Below are positions 37,468-46,481 of a stretch of 50,097 nucleotides of DNA, piece by piece. The translations under genes and the position numbers were made by a program. The notes under the pieces are model-generated. The model saw only the letters and a list, made by a program, of their open reading frames with translations. It was not told where the DNA came from and searched no databases. Positions within the stretch are counted from its first letter, which is position 1; every line of letters begins with the position of its first letter. Source of the stretch: Isotricha intestinalis (Eukaryota; Ciliophora; Litostomatea; Vestibuliferida; Isotrichidae); the NCBI GenBank assembly GCA_023807065.1, contig JAJJLU010003575.1, positions 1 to 50,097 of the forward strand, given 5' to 3'.

Positions 37468-40400
37468 ATGATAAATAAACCTAATCAAACAATAATAGAT
37501 AATGAAATTGAAGCATTAACAAATATATATCCAGAAAAAGTTAAAAAATTAAATAAATCAGAAATCGAAGTTTCAATAACTTCAAATCCTTTAATATATA
37601 AACAATATCCTCCATATTGTTGGATCAAATTGAAAATTGAATTTCCAAATAATTACCCAAATGAAAGACCTATAGTAATTATAATAGATAAATATCATTT
37701 TTCAGAAAATGAATTAAATGAAATTAAAAGTGAAATAGAATCAATAATAAAAAAAAGAGAAGAAGAAAATATTGAAGTAATACATGAAATATGTTTTTAT
37801 ATTCAAGAATATTTAGATTTAAAAACTAAATTAAATTTAAATGTAAATAATGAAAAAGAAAATCTCTCTTCAGAGAATAAAAATAATTTAATCTCAAATT
37901 TTAAAACATTTAATATTAAAGGGAAAAACCCTTTTGAAAATATTAGAGAAATAAATTTAAAAAATGATAATAGTAAATCAGAATATAGTATAAGTAAATC
38001 ATCAGATTCAATGACAAATAATAAAATAAATAATAGAAAAAAATCCAGTTCAACTTCAGAAGAAAATCAAAAAATAAATCCAATAGAAAATTTAAAATAT
38101 ACAAGTAGATTTTTATCAGATTTTGAAATAAAAAATAAATTAGGAGAAGGAGGTGGAGGAAGTGTTTATAAAGTTAGAAATAAATGGGATGATATGATTT
38201 ATGCAATGAAAATTATTAAAATATTAATTTTTGATATTAAACAAGAAAACAAAAGTCTTTTAAAAGTTTTAAATGAAGGTTTTGTTTTATCAAGATTACA
38301 ACATAATCATATTGTTAGATATTATAATACTTGGGTTGAAAATTATGATATTAATATTGAAAAATTATTAAATGGAGCTGATGAATATTATAATAATAGT
38401 TCTTATGATTCTGAATTTAGTGAAGATATTGTATTTGAAGATGATAATATTTGTCAGAAATATTTATTTATTCAAATGGAATATTGTGAAGGAAAAACTT
38501 TAAAAGAAATAATTGATAATAATAAAAATGTTACTGAACAAGAGAAATGGAAATATATTATTGAAATATTAGATGCTTTAAATTATATTCATCAAAATCA
38601 TTTAATTCATAGAGATATTAAACCAGGAAATATTTTTTTAAATAAAAATAAACAAATTAAAATAGGAGATTTTGGTTTAGCAAAAATTAAAAAGAAAAAA
38701 GAAAATGATTTACCGAATAATAATAAGTTTATTAGTAAAAAAGAATTTATTAATAATGGAGATGATTTAATGACTTATAATATAGGAACAAAATATTATT
38801 GTTCTCCAGAACAAGAAAAAGAAAGAAATTATGATTGTAAAAGTGATATGTATTCTTTAGGAATAATTATATTTGAAATGTTTTATTCTTTTTCAACCTT
38901 TATTGAAAGAGATAAAGTTTTAAGAAATATAAAAGAAAATCATATTTTTCCAGAAAAATTTAAAGAATTAAAAAAAAATATTGTTGATTTAGTTATTCGA
39001 TTAACTGAAAAAAATCCTAAAAAAAGACCAAATTCAAAAGAAATATTAAATTCAACTATTCTTCCAGTTATGATAAATGAAAAAGCAGTTATTGAAAATT
39101 TTAAAAAAATAATTATTGATAATCAATCATATACTGGGAAATTTGCTAATATACTTATGAAAATTACTTGTGAAGAATTAAAAGAAGAAAAAAATCAAAA
39201 TGTTAAAAATTCATATTATTACACTCAATTATTTTCTAAATCTCCTTCTTTTTCTCCTGTTAATGATTTAGAAAAATATAATGATATAATTTATTTAATT
39301 AAATCTCTTTTTAACAATGAAACTAAAAATTTTAAATCTTATCCTTTAACAAATTATGACCCTTTAGTTAAAATATTTGATAATAATTTAAAAAGAATTA
39401 AAAGCACTCAAAGAATCGATTTAGATGATAATGATTATATAATAAAAAAAAATGGATTTGTATATACTTTAAATAAACCAATTGATTATTTAAAAGAAAT
39501 TGAAAATTATATTAATTCTATTAAAAATAGTGGTTCTTTTTTAGGAAATTATTCTTTTTATACTGAAATAAATTATGAAATTATTTATTCACAAATATGG
39601 AATTCGATTCAAACTTTAGATAATAATGAAAGATATATTATCAATTGTATTGAAATGCTTTTTAATTTAATTGATAAAATGCATTTTGATAGTAATAATA
39701 TAACAATTAAGATTAATTCTTCTTTTATTTTAGATTATATTTGTTCTAAAGTAACTTCAAATGAAAATTATGATAAATTTAAAATGTTAAATGATATTAA
39801 AAAAGATATAAATAAAAGTCCTAAAGAAATAAAAAATTTCTTTGAAATTAATGGTGATATTGAATCAATGAAAGTAAAAGGAAAAAATATAAAAGGAGAA
39901 TTATCTAAATATATTCATTATATATCAAATTTATTCACAAAGAAAAAATATATTTGGAAAAATAAAAAATTATTAAAATATAAAAATAATATTAAAATAG
40001 ATTTTTCTTTAATTCCTAATGATTTTATTTTCTATTCTGGAATAATTATTCAAATTATTTATCATAATAATGAAAAAGAAATTATTATATCAGAAGGTGG
40101 AAATATAGATAATTTCTTTAATAATTCAAATGAATTATTAATTCATGGATTTGGAATTAGGTTTAAAATAAAAGAATTATTTTTAATTGCTCAAGAAGAA
40201 GAAGATGAATTTAAAATAAATGAAAAATTAGATTTTTTAATGATTAGACTTAAAAATGTTAGAAATATTGATTATGATAGATTAAAAAATAATGCTTATG
40301 AAAATTATAAAGGAAATTTTGATTTGATTTTTCATCCTCAAAATAAAGAAGATATTAATTATAATAAGTATTATGAATATTATCAAATGAAGAGTTTAAT

Positions 40401-40617
40401 TGTTGTTTCTAATTTAAATGAAGAAAGAAATAATAGTGAAGATGAAGAAAATGAAGAAGAAGAAGAAGATGAAGATTTATCTGACAAATTATTTATTGAA
40501 ATTATTAATAAAAATGGAAGTAAAAAAATAATTAAAGAAGAAGAAATTAATTGGTATGATATATATAATTATATTCATTCGATACAATATATGAAAAAGA
40601 AAACAAAAATAGAATAA
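37468..40617 (+). CDS. GCN2: GCN2-type eIF2-alpha kinase
   Basis: This is a 1049-residue protein. Residues about 7-120 are an RWD domain (DNEIEALTNIYPE; FPNNYPNERP), which in GCN2 binds the activator GCN1. Residues about 219-535 are an eIF2-alpha-family kinase with loop GEGGGGSVYK, K247, an acidic insert in the N lobe (about 292-332), HRDIKPGN at 381-388, D401FG and GTKYYCSPEQ. Residues about 540-900 correspond to the histidyl-tRNA-synthetase-like domain, with YDPLVKIFDNNLKRIKS and IDFSLIPNDFIFYSGIIIQI followed by ISEGGNIDNF in place of the family's GGRYD. The protein phosphorylates eIF2-alpha when uncharged tRNA accumulates. It is shorter than yeast GCN2 because there is no separate pseudokinase and only a brief C-terminal tail. 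Confidence 0.88.
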   Translation: MINKPNQTIIDNEIEALTNIYPEKVKKLNKSEIEVSITSNPLIYKQYPPYCWIKLKIEFPNNYPNERPIVIIIDKYHFSENELNEIKSEIESIIKKREEENIEVIHEICFYIQEYLDLKTKLNLNVNNEKENLSSENKNNLISNFKTFNIKGKNPFENIREINLKNDNSKSEYSISKSSDSMTNNKINNRKKSSSTSEENQKINPIENLKYTSRFLSDFEIKNKLGEGGGGSVYKVRNKWDDMIYAMKIIKILIFDIKQENKSLLKVLNEGFVLSRLQHNHIVRYYNTWVENYDINIEKLLNGADEYYNNSSYDSEFSEDIVFEDDNICQKYLFIQMEYCEGKTLKEIIDNNKNVTEQEKWKYIIEILDALNYIHQNHLIHRDIKPGNIFLNKNKQIKIGDFGLAKIKKKKENDLPNNNKFISKKEFINNGDDLMTYNIGTKYYCSPEQEKERNYDCKSDMYSLGIIIFEMFYSFSTFIERDKVLRNIKENHIFPEKFKELKKNIVDLVIRLTEKNPKKRPNSKEILNSTILPVMINEKAVIENFKKIIIDNQSYTGKFANILMKITCEELKEEKNQNVKNSYYYTQLFSKSPSFSPVNDLEKYNDIIYLIKSLFNNETKNFKSYPLTNYDPLVKIFDNNLKRIKSTQRIDLDDNDYIIKKNGFVYTLNKPIDYLKEIENYINSIKNSGSFLGNYSFYTEINYEIIYSQIWNSIQTLDNNERYIINCIEMLFNLIDKMHFDSNNITIKINSSFILDYICSKVTSNENYDKFKMLNDIKKDINKSPKEIKNFFEINGDIESMKVKGKNIKGELSKYIHYISNLFTKKKYIWKNKKLLKYKNNIKIDFSLIPNDFIFYSGIIIQIIYHNNEKEIIISEGGNIDNFFNNSNELLIHGFGIRFKIKELFLIAQEEEDEFKINEKLDFLMIRLKNVRNIDYDRLKNNAYENYKGNFDLIFHPQNKEDINYNKYYEYYQMKSLIVVSNLNEERNNSEDEENEEEEEDEDLSDKLFIEIINKNGSKKIIKEEEINWYDIYNYIHSIQYMKKKTKIE

Positions 40618-40725
40618 TAAACTTTATTTATTTTTTTAATAAAAATTTAAATAAAAAAACTAAATTAAAATTAAATAAAAAGTTCTTGAAAAAAATAAAA
40701 AATATTATATAAAATAAATAAAAAA

Positions 40726-42099
40726 ATGGAAAATATAAAAAAAGAAAGAGAAAGGAAAAAAGAAGAAAATAAAAAAAAATATTTAGAAAAACAAAAATTT
40801 ATAAAAGAATTAAATAAAAATAATAAAATGAAAAGAGCCAATACATTAAAATGGATAAATAATAAAAGAGATAAAATAGAAAAATTTAAAGAACAAAAAA
40901 AGATGATTGCAGAACAAAAAAGAAAAATTCGAGATGATATATTGAAAAAAAAACAAGAATATAATGATGAATTTCAAAAGATGTTTCATAAGAATAATTT
41001 TGATGAAAAAAATATAAAAAATATTATTAAAATGTTTCCAAATAATCCAAAAATCAATTCTTTGTTAAATAGATTAAAGGAGTTAGAAGAAGAAGAAAAA
41101 AATGAAATTTCAAAATCTGAAGAAAAAAGAAGATTAATTGAAAATAATGTTAAAAATGAAGAAATTAAATTTCAGAATTTTATTAATTCAAATTCAAACA
41201 GAAATTTTAAAAGAAATTTTACTGTTTCAAATGAATCCAATAAAAACAAAAGAGATTATCATTTAGAATCTCAAACAAATAAAAGTAAAACTTATTATAG
41301 TTTAGAATCCGAAGAAAAAAAAAATGAACGATTTAAAAGGAATACTATTAAAAATAATAAAAGTAAAATAAAATATGAAAAGAAAAATAAAAAATATTTT
41401 AATTTAAACTCTGAAGGAAATAAAAATAATAGAAAAAATATTATTTTAAAAACAAATAATAATAATAATAGAAAAAATATTAATTTAAAAATCGATAATA
41501 ATAATTATAGAAAAATAAAATCAGCAAAGAATAAAAATAGAAAATCTAATTCAAAATCTCAAGAAATTAAAAAAAAGAAAATAAAATCATTAACAGAAAC
41601 AAATGATAATAAATATTTTACTTTCGGAATAAAAAAAAATAATTCTCAAAGATTAACAAATAAAAAAAGAATAAATAGTTTAAATAATTTAAAAACAAAT
41701 AAAAAAAATTTAACTACAAGAACATTAGAAAAAAATAAAAGAAGTAAATCTAAAAAAAAAAATATTAGAAATCTACAAAATTTAAATAATGAAAGAAGTA
41801 AAACTTTACCAAATGATTTTTTAGAAAGAAAAATGATAATGAATAAAAAATTAAATGAATATAAAGTAGAATTATCAAATAAATTACTTAAATTATTAAA
41901 TGATGAAAAGAAAAAAGAATTTGAAAGAATCCATGTTTATAATCAAACAAAAGATCCAAATGAAAAAGCTAATTTAATGAAAGAATTATTAGAAGAAAAA
42001 ATGAAATCAAAAAAATTGATTTCTGAAATGAATAAAGAAATTTCTAGAGAATATAAACAATATGAAGATAAACTTATGAATAATAATTTAAATAATTAA
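40726..42099 (+). CDS. Lys/Asn-rich basic coiled-coil protein
   Basis: This is a 457-residue protein. Residues 1-80 form a highly charged helix (KKERERKKEENKKKYLEKQK). Residues about 85-125 contain a more specific block (EFQKMFHKNNFDEKNIKNII, then MFPNNPKINSLLNRLKELEE). Residues about 160-370 are Lys/Asn/Arg-rich with internal near-repeats (NNRKNIILKTNNN, NNRKNINLKIDNN). The last 80 residues return to coiled coil. I recognise no family. The strongly basic middle could bind nucleic acid or microtubules, which is inference from charge only. It starts 108 bp after the GCN2-like gene and converges on the Kelch gene. Confidence 0.6.
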   Translation: MENIKKERERKKEENKKKYLEKQKFIKELNKNNKMKRANTLKWINNKRDKIEKFKEQKKMIAEQKRKIRDDILKKKQEYNDEFQKMFHKNNFDEKNIKNIIKMFPNNPKINSLLNRLKELEEEEKNEISKSEEKRRLIENNVKNEEIKFQNFINSNSNRNFKRNFTVSNESNKNKRDYHLESQTNKSKTYYSLESEEKKNERFKRNTIKNNKSKIKYEKKNKKYFNLNSEGNKNNRKNIILKTNNNNNRKNINLKIDNNNYRKIKSAKNKNRKSNSKSQEIKKKKIKSLTETNDNKYFTFGIKKNNSQRLTNKKRINSLNNLKTNKKNLTTRTLEKNKRSKSKKKNIRNLQNLNNERSKTLPNDFLERKMIMNKKLNEYKVELSNKLLKLLNDEKKKEFERIHVYNQTKDPNEKANLMKELLEEKMKSKKLISEMNKEISREYKQYEDKLMNNNLNN

Positions 42100-42209
42100 T
42101 ATTTAATAATTTAATATTAATATATACTTTTTATTTTTAAAAATTAAGAATATTACTCCTTAACAAAAAATTACATTACTAATATAAAATAATAATATAA
42201 TATTATGAA

Positions 42210-44380
42210 TTATTTATTGTTTTCTTCTAATTTAATCAATTCTATATTTTTATTTTCAATATCTATAATATAAAAATAATCATTATATATTGAAGAAAAT
42301 TGTCCAAATTTTTTTTCTTCAATTTGAATAAATAAATTCCCATTAAATTCATCTTTATTAGGTAAAGAAAAATCATCACTTTTTTTAATTAAATTATCAT
42401 TTTTAAAATAATGATAACATTCTTCAATATCATCTTCTTTAACATCAATTTTTCCTCCTACAATAATTAATTCTTCATTATTAATTTGAACTGTTCCAGA
42501 ATAAAAAGGTAAAATAAAATTAGAATTAATATTAATTAATTCCCATTTATTATCTGTATTATTATTTATACTAATATCAAATTTTTCAATTTGATTATTT
42601 AAATTATTATTATTTAATTCACATAATCCACCAAAGACATAAATAAATTTATTATCAAAACAAACAGAATTTGGCCAAGATCTTGATATTTCCAAAGAAG
42701 GAAGAGAATTCCATTGATTTGTGTCTATATTATATTTTTCTACTTTTTTATTTTTAAAACCTGAAATTGCAAAAATAAAATTATTTATTCCTATTAATGA
42801 ATGATATGAATGACCTGAAGGCATATCTTCTAATTTAATAAAACTATTTGATGTTTTATTGTATTTATAAAACATTTTAGAAGTTAAATATCCTCCACTT
42901 ATATAAAATTTACCTTTGTAATTTAAAGTTGAATGATAAGAATAAAATTTTTTAAAAAGACATTTTGACAAATCTACTTTTTCTTTTGATAAAGTTTTTA
43001 TTTCTTTATGAAATAAAATTAAATTTGTAGTTTTAATTTCAGTATTATATAAAATATTTAAATTAATATTATTAGTTTCACTGCTTTCACTAATTTCATC
43101 AATTTTTTCTTTATTTATTACATTCATATTATAAGATAAACAACTAGATTCTTTTTTTGTTATATTATCTTTAAATTTTGAAGTAACACTTTGAATATAT
43201 TCTTTTTTCTCTTTTTCATTTGATAATAAAGTTATTAAATTCATTCTTCCAAAATGTAAAGTATAAGATGAAGATGCATTTCTAGAATGTTTATATTCAC
43301 TTTTTGGACTTTCAAAATTAAAAGTTTTATTTATTCTATTTGACATTATTTCATTATTATCATATTCTATATTATATTCTTTTATTATTAAATATTCTTC
43401 TTTTATTTTATTAAATATTGATTCTAATCTCTTTGAAAAGTCATTAATTATTTCTTTAAACATTTCTATTTTTGTTTTCATTTCTAATAATTGATTATTT
43501 AATTTATCTGCTTTTTTCATTAGGTTTTTATATTTGAAATAAAAATCTATAAAATTTTTTTCTAAACGAATTGTTGTTTCTTTTTGACATTCTTCATATA
43601 AAAGATTTAATTTTTCTTTATATTCTAAAATAAAAGGAAATAAAAGATCAAAATCTTCTTTAAAATCCATATTAATATTATTATATTTAATTTTAATATT
43701 TTCAACAATTTCATTTATTTCATCACATTTAAAGAATAAATTTTTTCTTTCTTCTTTAAAAACTTCATTATCTTTAGTAACATCATTTAAATTCAAATCT
43801 TTTAAAGATTGTATTAATTTTTCTTTTCTTTCTTTAATATCTTTTTCAAAATTTAAAATCTCTTTTTTTACAATAGTTTTATGATTATTATGTAAATTTT
43901 GACATTCATCACAAAATGCTATTCCACAAGTAATACAAATATATTTATCTTTTATTCCATTATGAAATTCACAATTAGGATTTAATTTACTTATAATTTT
44001 TTCTTTCATTTTATTATCTGAATTTATCATTGATTCATTTATTGTTAATGAAACCATTACTAAATCTAAAGTATCATTATTTTTACATATATTTCCTATT
44101 TCTTCGTCTTCTTTTATTAATTCTTTTCCATTATGATATAAATTTACTAATTTTTCTTCTTCTTCTGAAGTATACTGTTTTTTTAAATTTCTTTTTATTT
44201 CCTTTATTGTACTAAGTGAATTGTAATTTTTCCTTATTTTATTTCCTTTATTTAATATTGTGCAAGAAATTATTCTATTATAATTTGAATTCACAACTCT
44301 TTGAATCTATTTATATTTATTATTTAAAAAACTAAATTTACGTTTGTAGCATTTTTTTTAGTGTTAATACAAGCTCCCAT
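42210..44380 (-). CDS. Ubiquitin-like / B-box / coiled-coil / Kelch protein, two exons
   Basis: Exon 1 (44380-44342) encodes MGACINTKKNATN and exon 2 (44306-42210) the rest, giving 711 residues. Without the 35-nt intron the frame has no ATG for about 80 codons. Residues about 23-102 resemble a ubiquitin fold. A B-box zinc finger follows: C125, H128, C137, C140, C145, C148, H152, H155 in the usual C-x2-H…C-x2-C-x4-C-x2-C-x3-H-x2-H order. A long coiled coil and then Kelch-type repeats (YSYHSTLNYKGKFYISGGYL, FIFAISGF, FIYVFGGL) make the C-terminal half. No RING finger precedes the B-box, so ubiquitin-ligase activity is not indicated. Gly2 and Cys4 suggest N-myristoylation and palmitoylation. The role is probably a membrane-linked adaptor. 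Confidence 0.75.
44307..44341 (-). other. 35-nt spliceosomal intron
   Basis: On the minus strand the segment begins GTAAATTTAG and ends TATAAATAG. It is 35 bases long, has in-frame stops and separates the 39-nt first exon from the long second exon. Removing it joins ATG-GGA-GCT-TGT to the Ubl/B-box frame with no shift. Confidence 0.75.
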
Positions 44381-44425
44381 TAGATTATTTTTTTCATATA
44401 TTTTAAATATTTTAAAAAATAACTA

Positions 44426-44475
44426 CGTCATAAAATATTAATTAAATAATTATTTATATTTATAAATCTATGACG
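44426..44475. repeat. Short inverted repeat upstream of the Kelch gene
   Basis: CGTCATA at 44426-44432 and TATGACG at 44469-44475 are reverse complements 36 bases apart, in the 5' region of the Kelch gene and just after the stop of the myotubularin gene. It contains most of the G+C of this spacer, so it may be a binding site or hairpin; chance cannot be excluded. Confidence 0.35.
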
Positions 44476-44488
44476 GTTAATATCTTAC

Positions 44489-46402
44489 TTATTCATATTT
44501 AGAAAGGAATATTTTTGAGTTATCACTTAATAAATCATCAATTTTATTTTCTTTTATTATTTTATATATTTCTTCTAAAGCATTTCCTTCCTTTTTTTTT
44601 ACTTCTAACAAAGAATCATATCTATAAACAGTTTTGTCATTAAAAGAACATTCTCCAATTTTTTTATGAAAATTTAAATAATTTGTCCATTTATCAATGT
44701 AATCAATTTCAAATCTTGGATTTAATTTATCATTCAATTCAATATAATTACTATTATAATAATTATATTTATTTTCAAAAATTTCACTCCAGATTGAGAC
44801 AGTAATTTTTTTACCTTTTTTTTCCTCTAAACTTTTTTCAGAATCAAATAAAAAAGTTCCAAATTTATTAGTATAAATTTCTTCAGTTAAAAAAAGAAGA
44901 AATTCTTCATTAAATTCAAATAAATTTGGAAATTGAAATATAAATTGATAAACAATAAATAAAAATAATATAAAAATAGGAGAACTTTCTTTTTTTTTTG
45001 TATTATCATTCTTAAAAGAATTTCTTAAAGAAAAAGGAAAACCAAAAGAAATCCATTCTTTTTCAATTAATATTGCAAAACCTCTTAAAGTTCTATAATA
45101 AGGCTCTAATATAATTTGAACAACTGAACTTAATATAGAAGTATAATCATAACCTTCATTACAATGAATTAAAATTTGTTTTCCTTTATATAATAAATCT
45201 GAAATTATTTTCGAATATTGTATTAATAAACTTATTTGTTTTAACCATTTCTTTTCATCTTTACCTAATTTATATAATTTATATGCTTTTCTAATTTCTA
45301 TTATATTATCAAAATCTGATTTCATTATTTTACAATTATCATAAAATGAAGTATTTTCATAATTAGTTTTTTTTGATTTAGAACTTATTTCATATATTAT
45401 TAATTTCTTTTGATTTTTAGTTATATAATTAATGTAATCAATTTCTTTATATGATGAATTAAAATTATATGTACTTCCCGAACTTCTCCATAAAGAAGTT
45501 TTCTCTTGATTAAAATAATATGTTAAAACTGGAAATCTTTGTTTTTCTCTTCCTTTACAAACTTCTTTTAAATATTCTTCTTTAAAAGAAGAAGGAATTA
45601 CTAATAATTTAGGATATGTTGGACATAAAGAATAATTTATATTTCCTTTAGAAATTATATATTCTTTAAGATCTAAATTTTGACGATAAAATTCTGTTTC
45701 AATATCATATAATTTCCAACCATTAACTTTATAATTTTGTTTTGATATATTTTTTTTATAATATATTGCATATTGATAATAATGATTTTGCTTAATTGCT
45801 TCATATGATTCTTTTAATATATTTGATAAATTTATTATTGGGTCATATTCAAATAAAAATATTCTTTTATCTTTTAAATATATTTGAAAAGAATTTTCTA
45901 AATATTTTATTTTATCAATTTGAAAAAAAGAAAAAGAATATGAATCTGGGATATAAATACAATTTTCTTTGAATTTTTTTATATTATCTATATGAGGTGA
46001 AAAAGATATTATTAAATTATAAAATGTAAAATATCCAAAAAAAGAATTTTTATTTTCTTTTAAATAAATTGATGCTTTAAAATTTTTAAGATAATTTTCT
46101 TCTGTTATTAATTTAGCTTTATTTGAATCATTATTTTCTTTATCTATATTTTTATTATTATTTATATTGTTAAATAAAGGAATTTTTATATTTTCTTTCA
46201 TTACATTTGATTTTTGATTCATTTCTGAATTATTATTATTATTATTATCATTTATATTATTATTATTAATTTCATTATTTTTCTTGTTTATATTTTCAGA
46301 TTTTAAATCTGAAAAAACTGAAACAAAAGGAATTTTTTTATTTTCTTTTGATATAACATTTATATTTTTTTTTTCTTCTAAATTATTATTTAACTTATCC
46401 AT
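44489..46402 (-). CDS. Catalytically dead myotubularin-like protein
   Basis: The ATG at 46402 (MDKLNNNLEEKKN) gives 637 residues; the longer frame only adds a hydrophobic stretch overlapping the upstream gene. After an Asn-rich start, residues about 105-200 look like a PH-GRAM domain (SIYLKENKNSFFGYFTFYNL). The phosphatase-like domain follows with family marks: VNGWKLYDIETEFYRQ, GREKQRFPVLTYYF, LLYKGKQILIHCNEGYDYTS and YRTLRGFAILIEKEWISFGF. Active myotubularins have C-S-D-G-W-D-R; here the loop is C414-N-E-G-Y-D-Y420, so the Cys is kept but the essential Arg is Tyr. The protein should bind but not hydrolyse 3-phosphoinositides, probably as an adaptor for an active partner. No FYVE domain is seen. 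It lies 79 bp downstream of the next minus-strand gene. Confidence 0.8.
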   Translation of the reverse strand: MDKLNNNLEEKKNINVISKENKKIPFVSVFSDLKSENINKKNNEINNNNINDNNNNNNSEMNQKSNVMKENIKIPLFNNINNNKNIDKENNDSNKAKLITEENYLKNFKASIYLKENKNSFFGYFTFYNLIISFSPHIDNIKKFKENCIYIPDSYSFSFFQIDKIKYLENSFQIYLKDKRIFLFEYDPIINLSNILKESYEAIKQNHYYQYAIYYKKNISKQNYKVNGWKLYDIETEFYRQNLDLKEYIISKGNINYSLCPTYPKLLVIPSSFKEEYLKEVCKGREKQRFPVLTYYFNQEKTSLWRSSGSTYNFNSSYKEIDYINYITKNQKKLIIYEISSKSKKTNYENTSFYDNCKIMKSDFDNIIEIRKAYKLYKLGKDEKKWLKQISLLIQYSKIISDLLYKGKQILIHCNEGYDYTSILSSVVQIILEPYYRTLRGFAILIEKEWISFGFPFSLRNSFKNDNTKKKESSPIFILFLFIVYQFIFQFPNLFEFNEEFLLFLTEEIYTNKFGTFLFDSEKSLEEKKGKKITVSIWSEIFENKYNYYNSNYIELNDKLNPRFEIDYIDKWTNYLNFHKKIGECSFNDKTVYRYDSLLEVKKKEGNALEEIYKIIKENKIDDLLSDNSKIFLSKYE

Positions 46403-46481
46403 TTTTGAATAAAAACAAAGAAAAAAAATTAAACAATTAAAATTAAAAAAAAAAATATTCAAATTATATAAAAATAAAAAA

